This document shows, piece by piece, positions 11,331-21,377 of a stretch of 64,000 bases of DNA. Location of the stretch: assembly GCA_007570785.1 (NCBI GenBank), contig ML664152.1, positions 5,194,776 through 5,258,775 of the forward strand. The letters run 5' to 3'. This DNA is from Antilocapra americana (Eukaryota; Chordata; Mammalia; Artiodactyla; Antilocapridae). Under the pieces are notes generated by a model. The model had not been told where the DNA came from, made no database searches, and saw nothing but the letters and a program-made list of their open reading frames with translations. The position numbers and the translations under genes were made by a program. Position 1 is the first letter of the stretch. Every line of letters begins with the position of its first letter.

Positions 11331-11967
11331 GAAGGGCAGGAGTCCTCAGCTGAAGAGCAGTGAAGGAGTAGCACATATTCATTCCCCACAGTGGACAGGA
11401 CACTTCATTGGGACAACCCTGAGGAGCTCAATTTCCTGGAACAAGTACCATTTCTTTCCTGGTGACTCTAGCCAGCGCTACTTTTACAGATGGCTTTCTT
11501 CATGTCTTAAGGAGTCTGAGCACAGAGCTCCTCCTTAGCTGGGAAGCGGCTGTGACTCTGATGCTTTGCCCAGCCCAGGTTTTGTCAGAGCAGGAGAGCT
11601 GGACATCTGATGGGGAAGACAGACTGAGGATTCCTTGTGCCTCTCACATGGCTGGTGGTGATTTATCTGGGAGACTGCAAAGTCCACCTAACAGTGGAGC
11701 ATGTGTGGGGTGCTTCCTCCATTATTGGAGTATCCGAAGGACATTTTGAAACATCGGTGGCAATTTCTGACAGACTATATCTGCTATTAAATAAGCTCTA
11801 ATTTGGCTGAGTCCTGAAGATGTTGCAATACACCTCCGCCCCAAAAAGACTTTTCTGGATTTTTGCCATTTCCCAGAATGTATATAAAGAGATGGCTATT
11901 CCCTTTAAGAGAATCCCTCTTTCACATATATAGAACGCATATTTACCAACTGGAAAGCTAGAGTCTT
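11331..11967. other. Unassigned DNA
   Basis: No gene or repeat recognised. The 95-codon plus frame at 11462-11749 shows no known domain. Confidence 0.4.
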
Positions 11968-12185
11968 TGTTTTAGTTGCTCAGTCATGCCTGACTCTTTA
12001 TGACCCCATGGACTGTAGCCCGCCAGGCTCCTCTGTACATGGGATTCTCCAAGAAAGAATTCTGGAGTGGGTTGCCATTTCCTACTCCAGGGGATCTTCC
12101 TGACCCAGAGGTTGAACCCATGTCTCTTGCATCTCCTGCACTGGCAGCTGAGTTCTTTATCACTAACACCACCTGAGAGGCCCCA
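11968..12185 (-). repeat. Bov-tA SINE, near full length
   Basis: This tRNA-derived ruminant SINE is read from the minus strand. Its tRNA-like head lies at the right end (complement of 'cactaacaccacctgagagg') and its 3' end at the left (gttgctcagtcatgcctgac). The middle block 'ctggagtgggttgccatttc' is diagnostic. The frames of 71-82 codons here are SINE shadows. Confidence 0.92.
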
Positions 12186-12589
12186 CTGGGGCCCGTCACA
12201 CCCCAAACTGCTTCTTAACCCAGTGAATTCTTCCTAGACTTCTTCACCTGCCTTCTCTGCAACCCGAGCGTGTGGACCACATGCTCCTTAAACCAGGTCC
12301 TCTCAGGCTCTCAGCTCTGCACACTTGCATGGTCTGCTGTCCACACCTGTGCTACTCCTTCTCCTCGCGTTTGCAGCTTCATCTTTCTGCACTCAGATAC
12401 TAAGTGTTTGTGCTTCCTGTTGGCTGTCCAAGGGCCTCTGTTCCATTATTTTTTTAATGAAACAATCATTAAGCCCTTAGCCTGTGCCAGGTCTAACAAC
12501 AGTCAATAATAAAGTCATGGTCAATTGTCGGGCACTGACCTGGACCAGGTGCAGTAGCATGATGCAAATTTGACAACATAAAGCAGACA
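12186..12589. other. Unassigned DNA with a MIR-like stretch
   Basis: The part at about 12450-12520 (acaatcattaagcccttagc, then ctgtgccaggtc) resembles MIR in sense orientation. The rest is unassigned. The final bases before 12590 probably belong to the target site of the BovB that follows. Confidence 0.4.
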
Positions 12590-13508
12590 TTTCTGTCCTT
12601 TATTGAGCCCATCTCTGCATGAAATGTTCTGTGGTATCTCTAATTTTCTTGACGAGATCTCTACTCTTTTCCATTCTGTTGTTTTCCTCTATTTCTTTGC
12701 ATTGATTGCTGAGGAAGGCTTTCTTATCTCTCCTTGCTACTCTTTGGAACTCTGCATTCAGATGGGAATATCTTTCTTTTTCTCCTTTGCTTTTCACTTC
12801 TCTTCTTTTCACAGCTATTTGTAAGGCCTCTTCAGACAGCCATTTTGCTTTTTTGCACTTCTTTTCCACTGGGATTGTCTTAATCGCTGTCTCCTGTACA
12901 ATGTCACGAACCTCAGTCCATAGTTCATCAGACACTCTGTCTATCAGACCTTGTCCCTTAAATCTATTTCTCACTTCCACTGTATAATCATAAAAGATTT
13001 GATTTAGGTCATACCTGAATGGTCTAGTGGTTTTCCCTACTTTCTTCAATTTAAGTCTGAATTTGGCAATAAGGAGTTCAAGATCTGAGCCACAGTCAGC
13101 TCCCGGTCTTGTTTTTGCTGACTGGATAGAGCTTCTCCATCTTTGGCTGCAAAGAATATAATCAATCTGATTTTGGTATTGACCATCTGATGATGTCCAT
13201 GTGTAGAGTCTTCTCTTGTGTTGTTGGAAGAGGGTGTTTGCTATGACCAGTTTGTCCTCTTGGCAAAAGTCTATTAGCCTTTTCCCTGCTTCATTCTGTA
13301 CTCCAAGGCCGAATTTGCCTATTACTTCAGGTGTTTCTTGACTTCCTACTTTTGCATTCAAGTCCCCTATAATGAAAAGGACATCCTTTTTGGGTGTTAG
13401 TTCTAAAAGCTCTTGTAGGTCTTCATAGAACTGTTCAACTGCAACGTCTTCAGTGTTACTGGTTGGAGCATAGGCTTGGATTACGGTGATATTGAATGGT
13501 TTGCCTTG
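12590..13508 (-). pseudogene. BovB endonuclease region, inverted 5' segment
   Basis: On the minus strand a frame stays open from about 13505 to 12600 (253 codons from 13361). It encodes the BovB apurinic-like endonuclease and the linker toward RT. Visible are YAPTS, the FYEDLQELLE helix, LFIIGD (metal-binding Asp), the QIDYILCSQRW block, and CGSDL where active relatives have CGSDH. The terminal His of the SDH motif is Leu (codon 13080-13082). The strand is opposite to the RT segment that follows at 13509, so this is the inverted 5' part of a twin-primed copy. It is intact over a long stretch but inactive. Confidence 0.88.
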
Positions 13509-14041
13509 AAAACATATATTGCCACCCTGCTTATTTAATGCAGATTACATTATGAGAAATTCTGGGCTGGAAGAAGCACAAGCTGGACTCAAGATTGCCG
13601 GGAGAAATACCAATAACCTCAGATATGCAGACGACACCACCCTTAAGGCAGAAAGTGAAGAGGAACTAAAAAGCCTCTTGATGAAAGTGAAAGAGGAGAG
13701 TGAAAAAGTTGGCTTAAAGCTCAACATTCAGAAAACTAAGATCATGGCATCTGGTCCCATCACTTCATGGCAAATAGATGGAGAAACAGTGGAAACAGTG
13801 TCAAACTTTATTTTTCTGGGCTCCAAAATTACTGCAGGTGGTGAATGCAGCCATGAAATTGAAAGATGCTTACTCCTTGGAAGGAAGTTTATGACCAACC
13901 TAGACAGCATATTGAAAAGCCAGAGACATTACTTTGCCAACAAAGGTCCATCTAGTCAAGGCTATGGCTTTTCCAGTGGTCATGTATCGATGTTAGAGTT
14001 GGATGGTGAAGAAAGCTGAGGGCCGAAGAATTGATGCTTTT
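13509..14041 (+). pseudogene. BovB reverse transcriptase remnant, 3' segment
   Basis: Sense BovB resumes abruptly at 'catatattgccaccctgctt'. The frame at 13519-14019 carries the palm with an intact RYADD motif, the SEEELKSLLMKV helix, NIQKTKIMASG and SWQIDGE, then drifts and stops. The N-terminal RT motifs are absent because they fall in the junction deletion. At 14041 the element is broken by an L1 and resumes at 16298. Confidence 0.9.
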
Positions 14042-14578
14042 TTTTTAAAAAAAATTTTCTTTACTTTATTGTGTTGGTTTTGCTATACATTGACATGAAA
14101 TCACCATGGGTATACGTATGCTCCCCCTCCAGAACCTCCCTCCCACCTCCCTCCCAATTCCCTCCCCCTGGGTCATCTCGGTGCACCAGCCCCAAGCATC
14201 AACCCTGGGCTGGCAATTGATTTCACATATGATAATTAACATGTTTCAATGTCATTCTCCCATATCATCCCACCCTTGCCCTCTTTCACAGAGTCCACGA
14301 GTCTGTTCTATACATCTGCGTTCCTTTTGCTGTCTTGCATGCAGGGTTCTCGTTACCGTCTTTCTAAATTTCATACATATGCGTTAGTATACTGTACTGT
14401 TGTTTTTCCTTCTGGCTTACTTCACTCTGGATAATAGGCTCCAGTTCCATCCACCTGCGTAGAACTGATTCTAATGAATTTTTTTTTAATGCTGAGTAAT
14501 ACTCCATTGTGTATATGTACCACAGCTTTCTTATCCATTCGTCAGTTGATGGGCATCTAGGTTGCTTCCATGTCCTGG

Positions 14579-15322
14579 CTATTGTAAACAATGCAGCGAT
14601 GAACATTGGGGTACACGTGTCTCTTCCAGTTCTGGTTTCCTCAGTGTGTATGCCCAGCAGTGGGATTGCAGTTTTTTAAGGAATCTCCACACTGTTTTCC
14701 ATAGTGGCTGTACTAGTTTGCATTCCCACCAACAGTGTAAGAGGGTTCCCTTTGCTCCACATCCTCTCCAGCATTTATTGCTTGTAGATTTTTGGATTGC
14801 AGCCATTCTGACTGGTGTAAAGTGGTACCTCATTGTGGTCTTGATTTGCATTTCTCTGATAATGAGTGATGTTGAGCATCTTTTCATGTGTTTGTTAGCC
14901 ATTTTTATGTCTTCTTTGGAGAAATGTCTGTTAAGTTCTTTGGCCCACTTTTTGATTGGGTCGTTTATTTTTCTCAAATGGAGCTGCAGGAGTTGCTTGT
15001 ATATTTTTGAGATTAACTGTTTGTCCATTGCTTCATTGGCTATTATTTTCTCCCATTCTGAAGGCTGTCTTTTCACCTTGCTTATAGTTTCCTTTTTTGT
15101 GCAGAAGCTTTTAATTTTAATTAGGTCCCATTTGTTTATTCGTGCTTTTCTTTCCGATATTCTGGGAGGTGGGTCATAGAGGATCCCACTTTGGTTTATG
15201 TTGGAGAGTGTTTTGCCTATATTATCCTCTAGGAGTTTTATAGTTTCTGGTCTTATGATTAGATCTTTGATCCATTTTGAGTTTATCTTTGTGTATGGTG
15301 TTAGAAAGTGTTCTAGTTTCAT
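14579..15322 (-). pseudogene. L1 ORF2 C-terminal remnant
   Basis: This 247-codon antisense frame matches the L1 ORF2 C-terminal domain: [20 protein letters not shown] at the start, DPPPR, then the cysteine motif region [18 protein letters not shown] (residues ~193-210), the zinc-knuckle-like CCHC segment of ORF2p. Just beyond it (14364-14606 on the same strand) the final MEYYSALKK segment sits in another frame, so the ORF is broken by a frameshift near 14590. Confidence 0.9.
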
Positions 15323-15952
15323 TCTTTTGCAAGTGGCTGTCCAGTTTTCCCAGCAGCACTTGTTAAAGAGGTTGTCTTTTCTCCATTGTATATTCTTGCC
15401 TCCTTTGTCAAAGATAAGGTGTCCATCGATGTGTGGGTTTATATCTGGGCTTTCTATTTTGTTCCATTGATCTATATTTCTGTCTTTGTGCCAGTACTAT
15501 ACTATCTTATTGACTGTGGATTTGTAGTATAGCCTAAAGTCGGGTAGGTTGATTCCTCCAGTTCCATTCTTCTTTCTCAAGATTGCTTTGGCTATACGAG
15601 GTTTTTTGTATTTCCATACAAATTGTGAAATTACTAGTTCTAATTATCTGAAAAAGACCTCTGGTAGCTTGATAGGAATTGCATTGAATCTATAGATTGC
15701 TTTGGGTAGTATACTCATTTTCACTATATTGATTCTTCCAATCCACGAACACGGCACATTTCTCCATCTATTTGTGTCCTCTTTGATTTCTTTCATCAGT
15801 GTTTTATAGTTTTCTATATACAAGTCTTTTGTTTCTTTAGGTCGAAATACTCCTAAGTATTTTATTCTTTTTGTTTCGATGGTGAATGGAATTGTTTCCT
15901 TAATTTCTCTTTCTGTGTTCTCGTTATTAGTGTATTGGAAAACCAGGGAGTT

Positions 15953-16147
15953 TTATGTGTTGATTTTGTATCCTGAAACTTTACTATATTCACTGATTAA
16001 CTCTAGTAATTTTCTGGTAGAGTCTTTAGGGTTTTCTATGTAGAGGATCATGTCATCTGCAAGCAGAGAGAGTTTTACTTCTTCTTTTCCAATCTGGATC
16101 CCTTTTATTTCTTTATCTGCTCTGATTGCTGTGGCCAAGACTTCCAA
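15953..16147 (-). pseudogene. L1 ORF2 reverse transcriptase remnant
   Basis: This 64-codon antisense frame holds the RT palm: the EVLATAIR segment, then [18 protein letters not shown] with the ADD catalytic pair at residues 30-32, and the [16 protein letters not shown] helix. It stops at 15953. The stretch 15323-15952 carries further ORF2 sequence broken into short frames. The element ends ~150 bp upstream of this frame at the 5' truncation. Confidence 0.88.
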
Positions 16148-16297
16148 AACTATGTTGAATAGTAGTGGTGAGAGTGGGCACCCTTATCTTGCTCCTGACT
16201 TCAGGGGAAATGCTTTCAGTTTTTCACCATTGAGGATAATGTTTGCTCTGGGTTTGTCATATATAGCTTTTATTATGTTGAGGTATGTTCCTTCTAT

Positions 16298-16681
16298 GAA
16301 TTGATGCTTTTGAACTGTGATGTTGGAGATGACTCTTCAGAGTCCCTTGGACTGCAAGGAGATCCAACCAGTCCATCCTAAAGGAGATCAGTCCTGGCTG
16401 TTCATTGGAAGGACTGATGTTGAAACTAAAACTCCAATACTTTGGCCACCTCATGCAAAGAATTGACTCATTGGAAAAGACCATGATGCTGGGAAGGATT
16501 GGAGGCAGGAGTAGAAGGGGACGACAGAGGATGAGATGGCTGGATGGCATCACTGACTCAATTGGCATGAGTTTGGGTGGACTCCGGGAGTTGGTGATGG
16601 ACAATGAGGCCTGACATGCTGTGTTTCATGGGGTCGCAAAGAGTTGGACACGACTGAGTGACTGAACTGAACTGAAAGTGG
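16298..16681 (+). repeat. BovB LINE 3' end, continuing after L1
   Basis: The sequence resumes at the second TSD copy (gaattgatgctttt) and runs through 'gactgcaaggagatccaacc' to the tail 'gagtgactgaactgaactga'. It joins 13509-14041 as one element. Slightly right of the tail, an 'aataagagctgacattt' stretch resembles 'cataaagcagacattt' at 12577-12592, a degraded candidate TSD for the whole BovB. Confidence 0.92.
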
Positions 16682-16682
16682 A

Positions 16683-16862
16683 AATAAGAGCTGACATTTA
16701 GTAAGTGGTTACTATGTGTTGAGCTTTGTTATGTGATTTTAATAATAACAAAATAATAGGAAACTGGCAGCTGCTGCTACTGTGTACAGGCCCCACTGTA
16801 GCCCTGAAGCACACGTGTTATCCTACTGAGCTTTCCCAATGACTCTATTTTATTATAGTTAA
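16683..16862 (+). repeat. MIR-like SINE
   Basis: The run 'gagctgacatttagtaagtg' then 'gttactatgtgttgagcttt' matches the MIR 5'-to-core order in sense. Diverged; it probably formed part of the target of the BovB insertion. Confidence 0.5.
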
Positions 16863-16864
16863 AT

Positions 16865-17060
16865 TTCTTATTTTTATTGAAGGATAGTTGATTTACAGTG
16901 CTGTGTCAATCTCTTCTGTACAGCAAAGTGACTCAGTTATACATACATATATATATGTTCTTCTTCATATTCTTTTCCGTTGTGGTTTGTTGCAAGATGT
17001 TGGATATGGTTCCCTGTGCTATAGAGCAGGACCTTACAGGGCGTATTTTCCATTTGCACA
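16865..17060 (-). repeat. Artiodactyl L1 3' end
   Basis: Antisense L1 3' UTR: 'tattgaaggatagttgattt', 'acagcaaagtgactcagtta', 'ccctgtgctatagagcagga'. It is ~200 bp and 5'-truncated. The tyrosine-rich frames here are shadows. Confidence 0.82.
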
Positions 17061-17159
17061 AATTCCTGAATGACCTCAGGCATGCCTGTCATCTCAGTAA
17101 TAACCCTTCCCCATAACTCCCCAAACTGCATTTAAACCCTGGGCCTTTATCCTAAGGGA

Positions 17160-17358
17160 AAAGTTTTAGTCTCTCAGTTGTGTCTGATCCCATAGATGGT
17201 AGCCCACCAGGCTCCTCTGTCCATGGGATTTCCCAGGCAAGAATACAGAAGTGGGTTGCCACGCCCTTCTCCAAGGGGTCTTCCCCACCCATGGATTGAA
17301 CCCAGGTCTCTTGCATTGCAGGAGGATTCTTTACTGTCTGAGCCTCTTGGGAAGCTTT
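17160..17358 (-). repeat. Bov-tA SINE
   Basis: The 3' end is at the left (ctctcagttgtgtctgatcc), and the tRNA-derived head is at the right (complement of actgtctgagcctcttggga). The B-box region is seen as 'ggattgaacccaggtctctt' on this strand. Confidence 0.92.
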
Positions 17359-17394
17359 TCCTAAGTTCCTGATCAAATGAGCCACCTTGGCCCA

Positions 17395-17847
17395 TGAGAC
17401 AACTCCCTCTGGCTGCTCTGTGGGCATCTCAAACTCAAGTGTGTTCAAAATGAAAATAAATGCCCTGCCCCTTAAACCTGTTTCACCTTCTAGAGTCTCT
17501 GCCTCAGCGACACGACAAGTTGTCCCAGCCAGAAGCCTGGGCATCTTCCTTGACTGCTGTCAATCTCTCTCTCACTCCCCACATCCAATCCCCACAACAA
17601 CCCTCATGTTGTTTCTAGAAGCATTTCTTAGATGCATCTAGCTCTTTCCATTTCCACAGCAACTAACCCTTCCTGCCACCTTAGACCTGGATGACTGTGA
17701 CAGCTCCTGACTGCAGCTGCAGACACAGACCTTCCCAATGCTCTTCTCTCTGCAGCCAGAGCAGTCTACTGGTGACAACTGAGAGGCATAGGGTGGGTGG
17801 GAGGGAGAGAGGCTCAAGAGGGAGGGGGCACATGGACACTTGCGGCT
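17395..17847 (+). repeat. L2-like LINE remnant
   Basis: The segment 'ctctctcactccccacatcc' followed by 'aatccccacaacaaccctc' resembles L2-associated sequence upstream of the 3' end in sense. The assignment is tentative; no ORF survives. Confidence 0.4.
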
Positions 17848-17942
17848 GATTCACACTGTTGTGCAGCAAAAACCAATGCAACATTGTAAAGCAACTATCC
17901 TCCAATTAAAAGTAAATTTAAACATTTTTTTAAAAAATAAAA
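17848..17942 (+). repeat. L1 3' terminal fragment
   Basis: About 95 bp of L1 3' end in sense: 'gttgtgcagcaaaaaccaat', 'gtaaagcaactatcctccaa', then an A-rich tail. It interrupts the L2-like stretch. Confidence 0.75.
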
Positions 17943-18460
17943 TGCAAATGTGTTCATGTCTCAGTGTGCTTGAACCCTTCACAGGGACCCTGCCTGCACC
18001 ATACTCTCCAGTGCACCTCTTGCTCCTAGGACTTGGCCCTGTGACAGGGGACTGGCCACAGCCCAGGCCACGAGGCCTATCCTTCTCCTTCATGTTCTTT
18101 CTCTCCCTTGTTTCACTAACTGCTAAGTGAAGTCTTTATCCTTAGATTTTTCCCCTGCCTGGGCAACCCGGCCCCCACCTCTGCCCCCATCCTTGGTTGA
18201 CCAAGCCAACTCTTGGTTATACATCCATCAGGACCAACTTCAACCCCTTTCTGAAGTCGGCCCCAGCCCCACCAGTGATGTGATTCCTACTTACCTGTCT
18301 GTGATACCGGCACACAGTTAACCAAAGTCTCTTTACCTGCTGCCCTCCTCTAGTCTGTCAGCTCTAGTCTGTCACTGTGTCTTGTCCTCTGCTCTGACCC
18401 TGGTGATTAGCACATCACAGGCATTTAGTAAGTACCTATTCCATGAAGGAATAAAATGGC
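17943..18460 (+). repeat. L2-like LINE 3' remnant
   Basis: The run from 'cacagggaccctgcctgcac' to 'agcacatcacaggcatttag' followed by 'taagtacctattccatgaag' keeps the order of the L2 3' end (coding tail, then the gcatttagtaagt-type terminus). Diverged. Confidence 0.45.
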
Positions 18461-18525
18461 GGGGTTGTGAGAATTACATGGGACACTGCATGTGGCTTAT
18501 ACTCAGCTCGTATAAAAATGGGTAA

Positions 18526-18745
18526 AAGTGAAAGCGAAGCTGTTAGTCTCTCAGCCATGTTCAATTCTTTACGACCCCACTGACTGTAGCCCCCCAGGCT
18601 CTCCTGTCCATGGGATTTTCCAGGGAAGAATACTAAAGTGGGTTGCTATGCCCTTTTCCAGGAGATCTTTCCCACCTAGGGATCTAACTCAGGCCTCCTG
18701 AATTGCAAGCAGATTATTTACCATCTGAACCACCAGGGAAGCCCC
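18526..18745 (-). repeat. Bov-tA SINE, full length
   Basis: It includes the tail complement 'agtgaaagcgaagctgttag', the core 'tccatgggattttccaggga' and the head complement 'accatctgaaccaccaggga' at the right. Confidence 0.93.
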
Positions 18746-18779
18746 CAGATAGGTAGTTGGGACTATTTTAGAGTCTTCA

Positions 18780-18948
18780 TATGAGATTGTGTAGGATTTG
18801 TCCTTCTGCATCTGGCTTTTTTTACTCTGCATAATGTTCTCCAAGTTCCTCTATTTTGGCACATATGGTATTTCCTTCTCTTTTAAGGCTCAGAGTAGAA
18901 TGGTGGTCTCCAGAGGGTTGGAAGGAGGGTATATGGGGGTTATAGTTA
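18780..18948. repeat. Old L1 fragment with internal strand switch
   Basis: The part at 18785-18888 reads as antisense L1 3' region (gtgtaggatttgtccttctg, tctgcataatgttctccaag). From about 18890 it reads as sense L1 (cagagtagaatggtggtctc). The inverted-then-sense order is the shape of a 5'-inverted insertion. A SINE at 18950 separates it from the rest of the sense part. Confidence 0.5.
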
Positions 18949-18949
18949 A

Positions 18950-19164
18950 AGGCGTGGCTTAGATTGTAAAGAATCTGCCTGCAATGCAGAAGACCCGGGT
19001 TTGACCCCTGGGTCAGGAAGATCCCCTGGAGGAGGAAATGACAGCCTGCTCCAGTAGTATTGCCTGGAAAACCCCATGGACAGAGTTGCCTGTCAGGCTA
19101 TAGTCTATGGGATTGCAAAGAGTTGGACATGATGAACCACTAACACTTTCACTTCACTTCACTT
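18950..19164 (+). repeat. Bov-tA SINE inside L1
   Basis: The head 'gtggcttagattgtaaagaa' (A-box region), a B-box-like 'gggtttgacccc' and the tail 'cactttcacttcacttcact' are present in sense. It is inserted within an L1 3' end. Confidence 0.93.
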
Positions 19165-19546
19165 CAAAGTATATGATATCTCTTATTTGCAAGAGTCTAA
19201 AATAAAAGATACAAATGAACTTATTTACAACATAGAAATAGACACACAGACTTAGAGAATGAACTATGGTTACCGGGGGGACAAGTTGGTGAGGGAAGGG
19301 GTAGACTGGGAGTTTGGGGTGGACATGTACACATTACAATATTTAAAATAGATAACCAACAAGGCTCTACTGTATAGCACAGGGAACTATGCTACATATA
19401 CTGTAATAACCTAAACTTGAAAGAATTGGGAAGAAAAATAGATGCAAACTGTGTGTATAGGTGAATCGCTTTGCTGTATACATGAAACTAACAAAACGTG
19501 ATTAATCAACTGTCCTCCAATATAAAATAAAAAATACACAAAGTTT
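19165..19546 (+). repeat. L1 3' end, sense
   Basis: It runs through 'gatatctcttatttgcaaga', 'gaactatggttaccgggggg', 'aaccaacaaggctctactgt' and 'tgaatcgctttgctgtatac' to an A-rich end. It continues the element begun near 18890. Confidence 0.8.
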
Positions 19547-19754
19547 TGGTTACACAAGATGAATGAATCTCAGAGCTCCACTGAACAGCACATGGTTAAT
19601 GATCCAGTGGTGTTTACTTAAACCTTTGCTAAGAGGGTAGATTTTATGTGAAGTACTAAGAGGGCAAGAGGAAACCTTTGAAAATGGTGGGTGTGTTCAT
19701 GGCATTGATTATACTGATGGGCTTTTGTGTGTATTATTTATCTCCAAACATTCA
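19547..19754. other. Unassigned spacer
   Basis: Nothing recognised in these ~200 bases between L1 and BovB. Confidence 0.4.
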
Positions 19755-20223
19755 AGTTCAGTTGCTCAGTCGTGTCTGACTCTTTGGGACCCCATGAATC
19801 ACAGCACACCAGGCCTCCCTGTCCAACACCAACTCCTAGAGTCTACCCAAACCCATGTCCATCAAGTTGGTGATGCCATCCAGCCATCTCATCCTCTGTC
19901 GTCCCCTTCTTCTCCTGCCCCCAATCCTTCCCAGCATCAGGGTCTTTTCCAATGAGTCAACTCTTCACATGAGGTGGCCAAAGTATTGGAGTTTCAGTTT
20001 CAACATCAGTCCTTCCAATGAACACCCAGGACTGATCTCCTTTAGGATGGACTGGTTGGATCTCCTTGCAGTCCAAGAGACTCTCAAGAGTCTTCTCTAA
20101 CACCACAGTTCAAAAGCATCAATTCTTTGGCCCTCAGCTTTCATCACCATCCAACTCTCACATCCACACACAACTACTGGAAAAACCATAGCCTTGACTA
20201 GATGGACCTTTGTTGGCAAAACA
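19755..20223 (-). repeat. BovB LINE 3' fragment
   Basis: Antisense BovB with its terminus at the left (gttcagttgctcagtcgtgt). It is well preserved through 'ggtggccaaagtattggagt' to 'gatggacctttgttggcaaa'. The flank cores caaacatt (left) and caaaacatt (right) are a weak TSD candidate. Confidence 0.92.
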
Positions 20224-20224
20224 T

Positions 20225-20870
20225 TACAATGTATATTAAATACATGCAGATTTTTTTTATAAGTTGAGTCTGCCTCAATCAAATTTTTTACAAACAGGTC
20301 ATGGTATTATTACCGTGAAGAGTGGTGACAGCACGCCCCGGGTCTGGATGCTGGGCCATCCAGGCCTTGGTGTTCGGCGGGTATGTGAAGGTTGAAGCAG
20401 GGCTGAGTTTCCTGGGGCTGCTCCTCTAAGAAAAGAGTCACGGCCTGCAGTAGCTCCATTGCCCTGATGATGTGGTTCAGCTCATAGCTGGACGCAGTTT
20501 CTTGTCCCTCATGGGAAATGTCACCTTGCTTTACATCAAAGTGTGTGCTAATCACTGCTCAGGGTGACATTGAGGCCTTGCAGGCATGGGTGCTGGGAAG
20601 GGGCCCCATCCTCAGAGACAGCTGGCTCAGGCTCCAGTGAAGGGCTGAACTTCCTACCCTCTGATGGCTTTGAGGCCAGTCAGAGGCTGGGACAGCTGGC
20701 GCTGCTGAATTAGGAAGGCTGACATTCACTTTTAGGAAATTTAAAGACTCTTTGTCGGACATTGTTTAAAGATGCCCCACAATTCTGTTTAGTTGACTTG
20801 TAGAAATTATTCTCCCTGAACTTGGACAGATGCCTTACATTTTCTCACTCTCAGTTTCCTCATCTGTAGT
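20225..20870 (-). other. Repeat-poor stretch with two tandem antisense frames
   Basis: On the minus strand a 67-codon frame (20762-20559) is followed by an 81-codon frame (20555-20310) in another register. Their composition is not repeat-like. The second has a helix-like segment around NHIIRAMELLQAVTLFLEEQ. A run of eight T on the plus strand near 20252 would be a poly(A) remnant if this were an antisense retrocopy. I do not recognise a protein. The end at 20845-20870 resembles MIR (ctctcagtttcctcatctgt). Confidence 0.35.
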
Positions 20871-20871
20871 G

Positions 20872-21082
20872 TGTGATAAGTCGCTTCAGGCATGTCTGAC
20901 TCTTTGTGACCCCATGAACTGTAGCCCTCCAGGCTCCTCTGTCCATGGGATTCTCCAGGCAAGTATACTGGAGTGAGTTGCCATTCCCTTCTCCAGGGGA
21001 TCTTCCTGACCCAGGGATCAAGCCCCTGTCTCCAGCATTGGCAGGTGGATTCTATACCATGGAACCACCTGGGAAGCCCCAC
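20872..21082 (-). repeat. Bov-tA SINE
   Basis: The left end 'gataagtcgcttcaggcatg' is the 3' tail complement and the right end 'accacctgggaagcccc' the head complement. The B box is seen as 'agggatcaagcccctgtctc'. Confidence 0.92.
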
Positions 21083-21377
21083 AAGAGATCAGCACTGACC
21101 CAAAATTGTGCAGCAAGAAATAGCATGGCTCCACATCCCGCAGTAATAGAGGCAAATACATGCAGGAAAACATCATGAAGGAAGCCCAGCCTAGGAACTT
21201 GGGAATGGGCCTTGGTTGCGTTTCTTTCTGAGCCCTGAGTTCTCATAACTTTGGAAGAGAATGCTGAACCCTGGGAGAAACAGATGCAAGTTTGGCATCA
21301 TGTGTCTACTTAGATGCTGAAATTCTACAAGCTGTTTTCCTTGCTTAGATGTGTGGTTGATTTGTGTTATCTTACTG

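Larger units (their letters stand above)
14042..16297 (-). mobile_element. 5'-truncated L1 (L1-BT type) inside BovB
   Basis: A 2.26 kb L1 lies antisense, with its poly(A) remnant as a T run at the left (14042-14046), then the 3' UTR (gttttgctatacattgacat) and ORF2 sequence up to the RT domain. The flanks gaattgatgctttt at 14028-14041 and 16298-16311 are a perfect 14-bp TSD. It interrupts BovB at the codons for the RIDAFE segment. It is truncated within RT, so the endonuclease and ORF1 are missing. Confidence 0.95.

Noticed and set aside
12600..13361. 253-codon antisense frame as a host gene
   Set aside because: It is the BovB endonuclease region (IIGD, YAPTS and DYILCSQRW motifs), not a host protein, and lacks the catalytic His.
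14579..15322. 247-codon antisense frame as a host gene
   Set aside because: It is the L1 ORF2 C-terminal domain in a truncated L1 with TSDs.
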